A DNA stretch of 64,000 nt from the NCBI RefSeq assembly GCF_020379485.1, contig NC_063437.1:2046001-2110000 (forward strand), written 5' to 3'. The notes under the pieces were generated by a model. It worked only from the letters and a program-made list of their open reading frames with translations. It did not search any database and had not been told where the DNA came from. A program made the translations under genes and the position numbers. Shown one piece after another: positions 12,208 to 24,098 of the stretch. Position 1 is the first letter of the stretch, and every line of letters begins with the position of its first letter. This DNA comes from Brassica napus (taxonomy: Eukaryota > Streptophyta > Magnoliopsida > Brassicales > Brassicaceae).

Positions 12208-14483
12208 CTAGGATAAGACCCGCGCCTTGCGCGGGATTAAGTTATTATTTTTATTATATTTTGGAGAATGAAACAATAGTTTGGCTTCATTTGGATTACG
12301 GGTGTTCAATCCGAATATCGGGTTGGTTTCGGTTCGGTTCGGGTTTTTTCGGTATTTGGTTAGTAAAATATAACTACTATTCTAAATCCATATTTACTTT
12401 GACTTTAGTCTTTCACATACTTTTGAAAGATTTCAACTGGACGACTAAATTGATCAACCAATCTTATTGCTTTAAATCATTAGTGTTTATATATATATAT
12501 ATATATTATTTAGTTTGAATATTTATTAAATAAAAATTCATATGCGTTATATTTTATGATCATTTGTAACTTATTATAACAAAAAAATAATCTATTGATC
12601 ACAAAATCAGAGTGGGAATATTCAAATTTATAATAATATATAGACGTTTTGAAAAATTCAAATATAACATATAAGAAAAAATATAAATGTTTTTATTATA
12701 TATTTAATGTGATTTTTAATATCTTTCAATAATATAAAATTGAAAAAAAAGAACTAAGATACCAAAATTGTTATCAAATATTTATTATTCATAATAATTA
12801 ATTTCATATATACGTTAATCATATTAGGTAATTTCGTAGCTTCTAATTAAGGAAAGTGCAAAAAAAATTTTGGTAGATTATTTATCAATTCGATAGTTAG
12901 TTTAATAAAAAATATAATGTAAGTCAAGATGGACCAACCTATTTTTCTAAGAATAGTATATTTTATATAGTCATTTATTAAATGAGAATTTATAATCATA
13001 CAGTTCTATGATCATTCATATCATTTTATAACTGAATATTTAAATCATCGATAACAAAATTTTCAATGTGAAATCTTTAATAAGTTTATAATTTATAAAT
13101 GTTTTTGAAAATTCATTGAAAGTTTTAATATTAAAATATTTATGTAATCTTATGGTGTATAGTATAATCTATATATATATATAAATATATATGTTTTATT
13201 ATTAAATGATATTTTTTACTCATATGGTTTTAAAATAATGTGTATCTTCTTATAATATTAAATAAAAGTTCATATTAATACAATTTTATGATCATTTGTA
13301 ACTTATTATGACAAAAAAAATAATCTATTGATCACAAAATTTTCAGAGTGGGGATCTTCAAATTTTTAATAATTTATAGACGTTTTGAAAAATTTAAAAT
13401 ATAACATATAAGAAAAATTATAAATGTTTTTATTATATATATAATGTGATTTTTAAATATATTTTAATAATATAAAATTAAAAAAAGAACTAAGATACAA
13501 AAATTGTTATCAAATATTTATTATTCATTATAATTAATTTTTACATATACGTTAATCATATTAGGTAATTTCGTAGCTTTTATTTAAGGAAAGTGCAAAA
13601 CATTTTTTGGTACGTTATTTATCAATTCGATAGTTAGTTTAATAAAAAGTGTAATATAAGTTAAGATGGACCAACCTATTTTTCTAGGAATAGTATATTT
13701 TGTATAGTTATTTATTAAATATGAATTTATAATCATACGGTTCTATGATCGTTCATATCGTTTTATAAAAAAATATTTAAATCATCGATAACAAAATTTT
13801 CAATCTGAAATCTTTAATAAGTTTATAATTTATAAATGTTTTTGAAAATTCATTGAAAGTTTTAATATTAAAATATTTATGTAATCTTATGGTATATAGT
13901 GTTTAATATATATATATATATATATATATTTATTTTATTATTAAATGATATTTTTTACTCATATGGTTTTAAAATCATGTGTATCTTCTTATAATAAAAA
14001 TGTTAAACCATTGATCATTAATTTTTAACATAATAATTTTAATAGTTTTAGTCATTTATTGTCGTTTTTAAAAATTCAAAATATAACATATACGAAAAAA
14101 TCTAAATTTTATTTTTATAGCTAATTTGATTGTTTAATTTATTTTAATAATATAAAATTAAACAAAAAATGATGGAGGAGATATACATTGTTATCAAATC
14201 TTTATTATTAAACTCATTAATTGTCATATATATATTAGTCATTTATGGTAATTCCGTAGGTTTTATTTAAGGAAAGAAAATATCATATCATATCATTATA
14301 TCATATAGTTTGACCAACTTATATATCTAACAACATATAAAAATCGAATGTGGACATACTTATTTTTCAATTAAATGTAATTGACTACCTAATTGAGTGC
14401 CACCTATGCATTGGGGCCTCTTTTAATTAATACAAAATTGAGGTTACATTTTTTCAAATGTTCCTCAATTAATATATAAGGGA
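12208..14483 (-). mobile_element. Helitron, minus strand, 2.3 kb, non-autonomous
   Basis: The minus-strand 5' end is TCCCTTATATATTAATTGAG (at 14483). The 3' end is a strong hairpin (cccgcgcaaggcgcggg) followed by tcttatCCTAG, with CTAG at 12208-12211. It sits between A and T. The interior holds a long imperfect direct duplication: the segment starting about 12548 is repeated about 13270 (offset about 720 bp), with a partial third copy near 14000. No coding capacity is seen. The same terminal family appears at 33067-34113 and 63353-64000. It inserted 64 bp upstream of exon 2 of the SSL10-like pseudogene. Confidence 0.8.
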
Positions 14484-14547
14484 TTTCTATATTTCATTCT
14501 TTTGTTTTACAAATGTTTTACCATTTTGGTGAATATGGTTTAGGCAG

Positions 14548-15286
14548 ATGTGCGTTCGTCCTTCTGCGCCAGAGTTGGAGCATGTGTGTGGAAGGCCATT
14601 AGGTTTGCGTTTCGATAAAAAAACCAGTGATCTTTACATAGCGGATGCCTATTTTGGCCTTCTTGTTGTGGACCTGCGGGTGGTTTAGCCAAACCCTTGG
14701 TTACAGAAGCTGAGGAGAAACCGTTTCTTTTCACTAATGGGACATTGATGAGCATGAAGACGTGATATACTTCACAGGTACAAGCACTAGAAACAAGGCA
14801 ATTCTTGGCTGCTGTTTTGGACGTGGACAAGACAGGAAGGTTAATCAAGTAAAGAAGTGACGGTTTTACTTCAAGGCATTGCATTTGCCAACGGCGTGGC
14901 ACTAAGTAAAGACCGGTAGCGGAAACAACCACTTGCAAGATCCTTAGGCTTTGGCTCCCTGGTCCAAACGCAGGAGCCCAAGCAGTGTTTGCTCCGCTTC
15001 CGGGTTTCCCAGACAACATCAGAAGAAACTCAAATGGAGAATTCTGGGTCGCTTAAGAAATGCCTTTTCGCGAAACTCTCACTCACTCAAGACTTGGTTC
15101 AGAGATTCGGTGCTGAGACTTCCAATCAGTGGAGGAAGACCTCATGCAACAGCTTTGAAGCTGAGTGAATCAGGAGAAGTTTTAGAGGTCTTTGAGGATA
15201 AAGAAGGAAAGAGATTGAGTTGAGAAAGATGGTAAAGCTTTGGATTGGTTCTGTTCTTATGCCTTTTTTTGGTGTTTATGATTTGA
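14548..15286 (+). pseudogene. SSL10: SSL10-like pseudogene, exon 2
   Basis: This is the continuation of the SSL10-like gene whose exon 1 is at 4416-4703. After a plausible acceptor (TTAGGCAG) the sequence reads CVRPSAPELEHVCGRPLGLRFD, then DLYIADAYFGLLVV. It then breaks in several places: frameshifts around 14672 and 14735-14745, further frameshifts and stops through 14850-15060, and another near 15220. Recognisable islands continue in shifted frames: RQFLAAVLDVDKTGRLIK, FANGVALSKDR, TWFRDSVLRLPIS, ATALKLSESGEVLEVFEDKEG, and a C-terminal FFGVYDL followed by a stop at 15284-15286. The family's beta-propeller is thus represented to its end, but the gene cannot make it. Exon structure (one long exon 2) matches my memory of At3g57030. 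Confidence 0.85.
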
Positions 15287-15785
15287 ACTTTCTACATTGT
15301 CCAAACTTAATTGTATTTCCGTCGTTACAATTTTAATACATGTGAAACACGTTGTCTTACGATGCCTATGTGACATTGTTGTGCTGTGCAGGTTAACTCT
15401 GTTTTTATTAAAAGTTAGTGTCGGTAGTGTTTCCTATTTGGACAGTAACAAAAATGAGTCACTGGTCCCGTGTTCTGAGTAGTTTAGCATTATCGAGACT
15501 AGTGGCCTAGAAAAGATTGTAGGGTCAAAGATCAAGAAAGTTTTGTACAGAACAAGAAACAGTACAAAAGACACTTGGCACGTAAAGACAAAAGGTAGAA
15601 CACTGATTGATACATATAAGCTTTTTTGGTTAGAGAGAATACTGATATGTATATGTGCAACGTGTGTAACGTGTGTTGTGTCCCAAACACTTGAAAAAAT
15701 AATATCTGTTTTATCTATTTAACAGAGTAATCAAGTGCAGTATCATCATTCACATAACAACTTCTCCTAATTAAGAGACATAGAG

Positions 15786-17420
15786 ATGCCGATTAGCCAG
15801 AGAGTTCTGAAGCAGGTTGCTGCCTTTCCGGTTGTCTTAGCCATCGTTTGCTATTTCTTCTGGCCATCAATCATCGCGCCGGACCACCTAAAGGGCTCGA
15901 AGGACATCCTCCAAGCGGCTAAGACCATTCCTCTCCCTGGTGATGGACCAGAGAGCTTAGAATTTGATTCACAAGGTGAAGGCCCTTACGTTGGCGTCAC
16001 TGACGGTCGCATCCTCAAATGGCGCGGTGAAGAGCTAGGCTGGGTTGAGTTCGCCCACTCTTCTCCTCACAGGTTCAATGCCAACCTTCCTATGTTTTCA
16101 TTGTTCTATGTTTAGTCGTTTAATAGATTTTGATCAATGTTCAAAAAATCATTTAGTAATTAAAGTTTTATAGGGGATTAGTGTATAGGTGGACGCTTAT
16201 AGGCTGTCTAAACCGATTTTGAAAAAATCGTTTCGCTTTAAGACTAACTTATTTATGACCGATTTATTAGAACATTAATTTTCATTAACCTTGCTAATGA
16301 ATCTGACCTCCTCCCCTTTTTTTGTTGAGTGAAGAGATAACTGTTCGAGGCATAAAGTAGTTCCAAGTTGTGGGAGACCATTGGGACTTAGCTTCCATAA
16401 GAAAACAGGAGATTTGTACTTCTGTGATGGTTACTTTGGGGTCATGAAGGTCGGACCAGAGGGAGGCTTGGCCGAGTTAGTTGTTGATGAAGCCGAAGGT
16501 CGCAAAGTCATGTTTGCGAACCAAATGGATATAGACCAAGAGGAAGACGTCTTCTACTTCAATGATAGCAGCGATAAATACCACTTCGAGTAATTAAAAT
16601 ACACCTTCGTTAATTTAAAGAGATTCACGGTCTTAATATTTTTTTATCGGGTTGGTAACATTCGCAAAACGTGAAAAATGAAAACATAAATAAAATGAAT
16701 GATAAATAAGCTATAGAATAGATTAATAGAATGTGACATAGCTAATAAATCTAAAATGTTATCGTCAAAGAAAACATATATACATGTAACCAACTTGTGT
16801 ATGTGTTTTGTTATGCTGTTTTGTTGGACAGGCAAGTGTTCTACGTGTATATGTCCGGGGAGAAGACGGGAAGAGTAATTAGATACGATATGAAGAAGAA
16901 AGAGGCCACAGTTGTAATGGACAAACTTCATTTACCTAATGGTTTAGCTCTAAGCAAGGACGGGTCGTTTGTACTCACCTGCGAAAGTGGTACAAATACT
17001 ATCCACAGAATATGGGTCAAGGGTCCTAAAGCCGGGACCAACGAGGTTTTTGCAAAGATCCCGGGTCCTATGGACAATATCAGACGCACGCCTACGGGAG
17101 ATTTTTGGGTCGCGTTGCACTCCAAGGACAGTTTGTTCACTCGTGTGTTTCTGAGTCACTCTTTGGTCGGAAAGTTTTTCATCAAGACGCTGAAGGTGGA
17201 GACTGTGGTTCATCTCATTAATGGAGGAAAACCTCATGGAATTGTTGTGAAACTCTCTGGAGAGACAGGAGAGATTCTTGAGACACTTGAGGACAGTGAA
17301 GGGAAGACGATGAAGTATGTTAGTGAAGCTTACGAGAGAGAAGATGGCAACTTATGGTTTGGGTCTGTGTATTGGCCGGCCGTTTGGGTGCTTGATAATT
17401 CTGTTTACGGTCTCAAATGA
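15786..17420 (+). CDS. SSL8: strictosidine synthase-like protein, SSL8-like copy 1 (376 aa)
   Basis: Three exons, 15786-16072, 16335-16589 and 16832-17420, joined by GT-AG introns, give an intact 376-residue protein. That is the usual length of plant SSL proteins, which fold as six-bladed beta-propellers (Str_synth family). Residues about 9-31 form an N-terminal hydrophobic segment (a signal anchor or uncleaved signal), so an endomembrane or vacuolar location is likely. Family landmarks are GPESLEFD and DGRILKWRG in exon 1, SCGRPLGLSF and VFYFNDSSDKYHF in exon 2, and LPNGLALSKDGSF and GKPHGIVVKLSGETG in exon 3. By eye, the position of the catalytic Glu of true strictosidine synthase (HFE motif) is TMK here, so alkaloid condensation is unlikely and the substrate is unknown. 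The protein differs from the copy at 38015-39679 at about 20 residues. The SSL8 (At3g57010) name is from memory. Confidence 0.9.
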
Positions 17421-19229
17421 GTTAGCAAATGCAAACAAAAAGTAATAATTTGGTGGTATGATCTTCTTTTTTCTAACTTGTTAGAAGACATGCATCTTCC
17501 TTTGTACCTTCTTGTTGTTGTGTGAGTGGACTTTGATTTGTTGGTTTAGTTGAGTAGTTTAATGTAGTTTTGTGAGATTTTATAATTTTTGACATAAAAC
17601 GAAAATTGTGTTGTGTTCGGCGTGACTATGTCTTCTAGAAATTTTGACAAAGTACTCGACGACAAGGGGAACATGATGCCCAAGAGTTGCTCGTCTTGAT
17701 AAGAATCGCTAGTTCTCACGAGGCCCGAGTTGGTTTATTTGATTTGACTTTACATGATTTAATTTATATATTCGTTAAATAATATTCTAATTATTAATTT
17801 GTTTTTAAAAAATTTCATATAACGATTTACGATCATTTATGATGTACATCTTTTTTTTCTCAACCATTTATGATGTACATGAGTACATCTAGTTAGGGTT
17901 CTAGGTTGATTTTTTCTTTTTGCTAACATCCTAAGCACTACGTCTACTCTACTTGAACTGGCTTCTGATCTGAAGTTTGGTTTGATTATCCTGCTAAATG
18001 TGAATTAGTACTCAAGTTCAAAATGTAACTTATACTCTTGCCACTTTTTAAATTTAATGTACCAAAAGTTAACAAAAAAATTCTTTTAAATGTTAAAGCC
18101 TATCTTGAATTTTTTTTTAAACATTATTTAATCAGTGGCAGAAAACAATACATTCAAAATAATTAGTTATTAATCTTTTTCATAAGATGTGGACTTATTC
18201 AGCTCTTATCTATTTTTAAAAGATGTATGCTTAATTTATTTTCCACATATTTAAAATAGAATAAATTTTAATAACACATATACTATTTATGTAAGTATTA
18301 ATTTTAAATAATTGCAAATTAATATATTTAATAAGTATAGTTAATATTTTTGAAGTTCGTAACTTATCATTATTAACTAATAAAAATGTATAAAATAAGA
18401 CCTGTTCTGAAAAAAATATCTTTCTAATATAGAAGGATTAATATATATCAAAAATTAAACAAATTGTAATTAACAATGGAAATGGCCATTCGTCTAATTG
18501 TAAACTTGTAGTGGAGAAAGATTTATTCTTACTTTAATGTGATTCGTGTCGGTAAAAGATGTCCGAGGGTCCGGTGATGTGATCATGTGGAACAAGATGG
18601 AGCACCAGGCCTTTCCCTTTCCAAGCTTTAATTATTTTGCATGATTACTTCTCAAAATACTATAGTAGCTACGAAATTACAGTATTCCGACTAACCATAC
18701 GTGTAGGTTGTCAAAAAGATATCATACTTTGTCTGCTCTTGGGTGTGTATCATATTGCATATGGAATTTGATATGCGCGAGAGGATTTGTATAAGTATAT
18801 TATATAAGTTTTTTTTTCTATTTTGAATAATCATATCTTTCTGAATTTTCCTTAAGTTTATTTCTGTTTTTTTTTTTTGATAAAATGATAAATTTAAAAT
18901 ATTTGACCGACTACTATATTTTAAATAGATAGATATCAGAGCATCCATATAAAGAAAGTGAATTTCTTAACAAAAAAGTTATTTTAAAGAAAGAAAAAAT
19001 ATGAGAAAGAGGGTAAAAATGAAAAATCATTTTTCTTCTGAGAAACTCTTACTTATCTTAGAGAGATCACAATGCCCTTTACCATTCTTTGACGAGTTCA
19101 TTTTTTGACATCAAAGTTAAATCAGATAATAAAATTGCCTAAAATGTTTATATAGTAATAGCGAGAAACTATTCTAGAAATACTTTTAGTGTTGATGTCC
19201 GTACTGCTTAGAGTTTAATCACGGTGTTA
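17421..19229. repeat. 3' flank of SSL8 copy 1, shared with SSL8 copy 2
   Basis: From the stop codon to about 18870 this flank aligns with 39680-42517 after the second copy, including a 3' UTR-like start (gatcttctttt, gacatgcatcttc) and later landmarks such as aatggccattcgtctaa and catacgtgtaggttgtc. Differences are mostly insertions in the second copy. After about 18870 the resemblance fades. I see no gene here; the minus-strand frame 18691-18948 is a chance ORF. Confidence 0.7.
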
Positions 19230-19752
19230 GACCATCCGCATCAGCGGTTTAAGAGGGGGTCATGGGCTCGGGATCTTAGGCCCGCGCAATTAAAAAAAAA
19301 TGTAAAATGGGTATTTATCGCTGAACCGGGCCTTAGTTATGAACCCGTAAGACGCGAGGTCAAGCCACGCGTCACGCACGGATTGGCTGGTCGTTTCCGC
19401 GTTGACGTTGTGGAAAGACGGGATCTCGTGTGATTCCATTCATTTCTTTCCTCTCTCAAAAAAGCTAGGGTTTCATCCCTGCGGCGATCTTCGGTGCGAC
19501 GGCGAATTCCGTAGCTTTTGGCCATCAAATCGACGACGGTCTCTGTTCTCGACGCTGTAAGGTGAATATATAGTTGATTAAATATGGATTAGAGTTGATT
19601 TGGGGGTTTTTTCGAATTGCGAATTGTGTGATTCAAAATCGATTTGGGGTTTTTTTTCTTAGGGTTCTTAATCGATAAGGGAGTTCGATTGAGAGTTCGT
19701 TTAATCATATTCCATCATTATTATGTGCTAATACTATCGATTTGTGGCACAG

Positions 19753-20331
19753 ATGGATCCGGGTGAAGAGAAAAGAAATTCAAAGAGGCAAATCGATAAC
19801 AACAACATGTTAGGGTTCGTGGCCGATTCAGAGTACGGGATTCCAAGAAAGTGTCCATGTGGTGGGAGAATTATTGATGAGGTTAGACGGAAGGACGAGT
19901 ACGACACAAATCCGGGGAAGCGGTTCTTCACCTGCATACACCACGAGGTTATCTTTTTTCCGGTTTGATTATCGTTTATGGGTTTCATCAAGTACAAGTA
20001 TCTGATATTTTTTAATGTTGTAACCAAGGCTGATGGGTTCCATTATCGTCAGCCTTGGGTGATAGGTGTGCAGGAGGAGATCGAGAGGTTGACTAAGCGG
20101 GTGGTGGAGGCTGAAGACGTCATGAGGGGGATGTGGAAAGTCACTAAACAGATTGAGACTCTGGAGGTTAGTGAACTTTCTTTGCTGTTTCATTCCTCTT
20201 ACATGTTTGATTTTAGTTATGTACTTCTTTAAGCGTGACTAACACTATTTTTTTTATGTTTCCATGTCCAGGAACAGGTACAAATCCTCTCTGGACAGGT
20301 GGCTGACCTGGAGAAGGTTTGCTTCGAATGA
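19753..20331 (+). CDS. GRF-type zinc-finger protein encoded by Harbinger (130 aa)
   Basis: Three exons, 19753-19947, 20029-20166 and 20272-20331, make a 130-residue frame. The ATG directly follows a possible acceptor (GTGGCACAG), hinting at a 5' UTR intron. Residues about 30-75 resemble a GRF zinc finger: C34 and C36 in a CxC pair, then NPGKRFFTC with C61, then ADGFHYRQPW across the first splice. The C-terminal half (about 80-130) is a predicted coiled coil rich in Glu/Lys/Leu heptads (EEIERLTKRV, QIETLEEQVQ). GRF fingers bind single-stranded nucleic acid in some DNA-repair proteins; whether this one does is inference. It is upstream of and co-oriented with the SANT-like and transposase genes, inside the same TIRs. 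Splice sites are predicted by eye. Confidence 0.65.
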
Positions 20332-20823
20332 AAAGCAAAGGTAAGAGTCGACATAACTGTAGAGGTTGTTTGCAATTGCTTGTTTGAAAAACTTGATTGC
20401 TTTATGTCTGTTCGAAATTGTTAATGTATATTTAAAAGTAGAACTAGAAGTAGAATTTTAAAAAACGAAGCTCATTTGTTTAACCGTGGAAAAAACCAAC
20501 TTGAACACACAAATATATTAACACGTAACCAAACCTTAAACTACAACGATAACTAGATGTCTAAGTAGAACTTAAAAGTAGGTATCATTAATTATATTCT
20601 GGTTGTTGGTTGCTGTTATGAATGTTCGATAGTACTAAGCTGTAGTTAATTTTGGTGAGTGATTTGATGTGTAGTTACTGCTTGTAACAACTTCTAATGG
20701 CTTTTGTAATGAATGTTTGGTAGGTAGAGTTTGTTTAATTGTTCACACGTTAGTTTATAAACATAGCAAATCCGCCACTCCAAACACAGAAACATATAAA
20801 CAACAAACCCAACCTAAACCACA

Positions 20824-21603
20824 ATGGACCCTTTCTCCTTTAATCCTCCCGGGTTTGTTAACCTTTTAGCTTCGCAGAGGAGTCTACCAATAGACGTTGA
20901 CTCTGCTGAGGCAGCTGCTATCTCTCCCGGGATAGTGAAACCAGTGGAAAGGAGAAAGTGGGTACGCAAAGAAGACCTCGTGCTCATCAGCGCTTGGTTG
21001 AACACGAGCAAAGATCCGATAGTCAGTAATGAGCAGAAGGCAGGAGCGTTTTGGAAGAGAATTGAAGAGTACTTCAACTCAAGCCCTCAGCTCATTGGCG
21101 CCGTTCCTAGAGAATGGAGTCAATGTAAGCAGAGGTGGGGAAGGGTAAATGAGCAGGTGTGCAAGTTTGTGGGATGCCACGAAGCGGCTTTGAAGGAGCA
21201 AGCCAGTGGCCAAAATGAGAATGATGTCATGAAGGCTGCCCATGACATCTTCTTAAATGACTATGGTGCCAAGTTCGTACTTGAGCATTGCTGGAGGGAG
21301 CTCAGGTTTGATCAGAAATGGCGATCTTTCTCCTGCTCCAAAGATGGTGGGAAGGAGAAACGGAAGGAAGCATGTCCGGAGGTGGTGGCTGACGATGCGG
21401 AGGTTAGGCCTCCGGGTGTTAAAGCGGCGAAACGCAAGAAGCACGGGAATGAACACGCTTATGATCAAGTTCAGAGTATGCTAGCTATGAAAAATAGCAT
21501 TTCCAAACAGAAAATACTTGAGCGTCTCCTTGGCAAGAATGAAGACACACTTTCTGATGCAGAAGTGTGTCTTAAGAAAAAACTAATCTCGGAAATGATA
21601 TGA
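20824..21603 (+). CDS. Harbinger SANT/Myb-like DNA-binding protein (259 aa)
   Basis: An uninterrupted 259-codon frame. Residues about 40-120 look like a plant Myb/SANT-like (trihelix-like) domain: KWVRKEDLVLISAWLNTS, FWKRIEEYFN, then REWSQCKQRWGRVNEQVCKF. The C-terminal third is basic and Lys/Glu-rich (KAAKRKKHGNEHAYDQ) with a helical tail. PIF/Harbinger transposons need such a second protein, which binds the element ends and brings the transposase to the nucleus. Host databases often mislabel these as glutathione S-transferase T3-like. It lies 492 bp after the zinc-finger gene and 1.2 kb before the transposase. A possible 3' UTR intron ends at TTGCAG (about 21800). Confidence 0.85.
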   Translation: MDPFSFNPPGFVNLLASQRSLPIDVDSAEAAAISPGIVKPVERRKWVRKEDLVLISAWLNTSKDPIVSNEQKAGAFWKRIEEYFNSSPQLIGAVPREWSQCKQRWGRVNEQVCKFVGCHEAALKEQASGQNENDVMKAAHDIFLNDYGAKFVLEHCWRELRFDQKWRSFSCSKDGGKEKRKEACPEVVADDAEVRPPGVKAAKRKKHGNEHAYDQVQSMLAMKNSISKQKILERLLGKNEDTLSDAEVCLKKKLISEMI

Positions 21604-22254
21604 TTTGGTGAGTGCCTTGAATTTGCTTGAATATTAGAGGTCTAGATTCTGTTTAGGTTGATTGGCTTAGGTTGTGAATATGTTCTATATCTTTAATCTC
21701 TTTTCTTTACTTGATTGAATAATTGGGCTTGTTAACATGTTAAGCTTTATTGAATATCTTTTAGTGTACTTGCTTGAATCTGTTTGCTTTTCTTTTGCAG
21801 GACAGGGAGTGCAGGTGACGGTTTGGAGGTCACGGGTGTTGGAGCTCACGGGTGTTGGATGTTTGCTGGCTGTTTGTTTCACGGGTAGTTTGACTTTAGT
21901 CACGGGAAAGTGTACCATTTTGTTTCTGGGTACACATAATATGTAATATGTTCTGAACTTGTATCACGGATGCTCTTATCTCATTTTCTAAACTCTCTAT
22001 ATAATGTCGATGTATGAACTCTCTTTCTATGCACCTCTCTAAGAATAGCTTTCTATGCACCTGGCTTTCTATGCACCTCTCTATTTATGTATCTAAAAAG
22101 ATAAACCTCTTCTCTTCTCCTCTATCACTCAGTCAAACGATGAAGCCATCTCCATCTCAGTAAAGACGCGCTCCATCTCCATCTCAGTAAAGACGCTCTC
22201 CATCTCAGTCAAACTGCCATACGGGCAACTCAAACACACAAACAAGGTAATGCC

Positions 22255-22745
22255 AAAAAATATATGATTATGAAAAATAAAAAGATTATGCAATATAAAT
22301 GAAACAAATAATATAGGATTATGAAAAATAATTGATTAAGAAAAATTTAGAATTATGAAAATAAATGATTATGAAAAAATAGGATTAAGAAAAATTTATG
22401 ATTATGAAAAAATAGGATTAAGAAAAATTTATGATTATGAAAAAAATAGGATTATGAAAAATAAATGATTATGAAAAAATAGGATTATGAAAAATAAATG
22501 ATTATGAAAAAATAAATGATTAAGAAAAATAAATGATTAAGAAAAATTTAGGATTATGAAAAATATAGGATTATGAATAATAAATGATTAAGAAAAATTT
22601 ATGATTATGAAAAAAATAGGATTAAGAAAAATTTATGATTATGAAAAAAATAGGATTATGAAAAATAAATGATTATGAAAAATAAATGATTATGAAAAAT
22701 AAATGATTATGAAAAATACATGATTATGAAAAATAAAAATGATTA
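22255..22745. repeat. AT-rich tandem repeat of gattatgaaaaataaat
   Basis: About 490 bp made of a 16-18-bp unit, gatta(t/a)gaaaaataaat, with small variants, repeated more than 20 times. It lies within the Harbinger between the SANT-like gene and the transposase ATG at 22830, probably in the transposase's 5' leader. Confidence 0.85.
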
Positions 22746-22829
22746 GGGAAAATATAAAAAAATTGATGGAGTTACAAACCCCCTACTTGCCTTTTGTAGG
22801 AAGGAAATCATAAATAAATTGCTTGACAA

Positions 22830-24098
22830 ATGTCTTCCTCATCAAGTGATGAAGTTGATGAAGCTTTAGACGAAATAGTCGACCAAGTAGTTGACAATTT
22901 CATCGACGCAATAGTTGATGGTCAAGGCAACAAGCCGAGGAGACGAGCTTATATCGAAAGAGATCGGGAAGTAGGACACAATCAACTATGGAACGATTAT
23001 TTCAAGGAAAATCCTACATACCCACCGGAAATGTTTAGGAGGCGTTTTCGAATGAACAAGCCATTGTTCCTTCGCATTGTCGAACGTATAAGTAATGAAG
23101 TTCCATACTTTCAGCAAAGACGAAATGCTCACGGAAGGAACGGGCTATCTGCACTTCAAAAGTGTACGGCAGCTATACGTATGCTGGCATATGGTCAATC
23201 GGGAGATACATATGACGAATATCTCCGACTTGGTGACAGTACATCACGTTTGTGTTTGGCAAATTTCACTGATGCAATAATACAATTGTTTGGAGAAGAG
23301 TATCTACGAAAACCTACAGCCGAGGATCTTCAACGCTTACTCGATGTTGGAGAGGTACGGGGGTTTCCGGGGATGATAGGCAGCATCGACTGCATGCATT
23401 GGGAGTGGAAAAACTGCCCAACGGCTTGGAAAGGTCAGTTCACACGTGGTTCAGGAAAACCGACAATTGTCTTAGAAGCCGTGGCATCACAAGATCTTTG
23501 GATATGGCACGCATTTTTCGGCTTACCAGGTACCCTCAACGATATCAATGTTCTTGATCGTTCACCTGTTTTTGATGACATCTTACATGGTCGAGCACCT
23601 AAAGTTAAGTTCAAGGTCAACAACCACACTTATCGTATGGCCTACTATCTTACTGACGGAATTTATCCAAACTGGTCAACATTTATCCAATCCATCCCAC
23701 TTCCTCAAGGTCCTAAAGCCGAGAAATTTGCAGAAAAGCAAGAATCCGCCAGAAAAGATGTCGAACGGGCTTTTGGAGTATTGCAATCGAGGTTTGCAAT
23801 TGTTAAAAACCCAGCTCTACAATGGGACAAGGAGAAGATAGGAAAGATCATGAGAACTTGTGTCATATTGCACAATATGATAGTAGAGAACGAACGACAC
23901 GGATACGCTCAAATTGATACTTCTGAGTTCGAGTCAGGAGAATCAAGCAGAAGTTCGAGGGTGACTAGGAGAGAAAGTATTCATGTCGGTGATATGTTAG
24001 GCATGCGCAGAGAAGTTCGAGATCCAGAGAAGCATGCTCGTTTGAAAGCTGATTTAATGGAAAATATATGGCAGAAGTTCGGTGACGAAAATGAATAA
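22830..24098 (+). CDS. PIF/Harbinger DDE transposase (nuclease), 422 aa
   Basis: An intact single-exon transposase of the DDE_Tnp_4 / plant Harbinger type. Probable catalytic residues are D187 in GSIDCMHWEWKNCP, D238 in GTLNDINVLDRSP and E312 in KDVERAFGVLQSRF. All three blocks are typical of plant PIF transposases. The N-terminus (about 1-40) is acidic and then basic; residues 50-90 hold the usual helical region ahead of the nuclease core. The length fits the family, and there are no stops or frameshifts. It acts with the SANT-like protein upstream to excise and insert copies at TWA sites. The C-terminal RREVRDPEKHARLKADLMENIW is also family-like. Confidence 0.93.
   Translation: MSSSSSDEVDEALDEIVDQVVDNFIDAIVDGQGNKPRRRAYIERDREVGHNQLWNDYFKENPTYPPEMFRRRFRMNKPLFLRIVERISNEVPYFQQRRNAHGRNGLSALQKCTAAIRMLAYGQSGDTYDEYLRLGDSTSRLCLANFTDAIIQLFGEEYLRKPTAEDLQRLLDVGEVRGFPGMIGSIDCMHWEWKNCPTAWKGQFTRGSGKPTIVLEAVASQDLWIWHAFFGLPGTLNDINVLDRSPVFDDILHGRAPKVKFKVNNHTYRMAYYLTDGIYPNWSTFIQSIPLPQGPKAEKFAEKQESARKDVERAFGVLQSRFAIVKNPALQWDKEKIGKIMRTCVILHNMIVENERHGYAQIDTSEFESGESSRSSRVTRRESIHVGDMLGMRREVRDPEKHARLKADLMENIWQKFGDENE

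Noticed and set aside
16644..17237. Minus-strand ORFs opposite SSL8 copy 1 exon 3
   Set aside because: Antisense shadows of a well-supported exon; the same shadows appear opposite copy 2 at 39187-39399.
15786..17420. Annotation as genuine strictosidine synthase (alkaloid pathway)
   Set aside because: The expected catalytic Glu is not at the aligned site, and Brassicaceae do not make these alkaloids; strictosidine-synthase-like is the safer name.
23095..23841. Alternative-frame ORFs inside the transposase gene
   Set aside because: Shadows of the intact 422-codon transposase frame.
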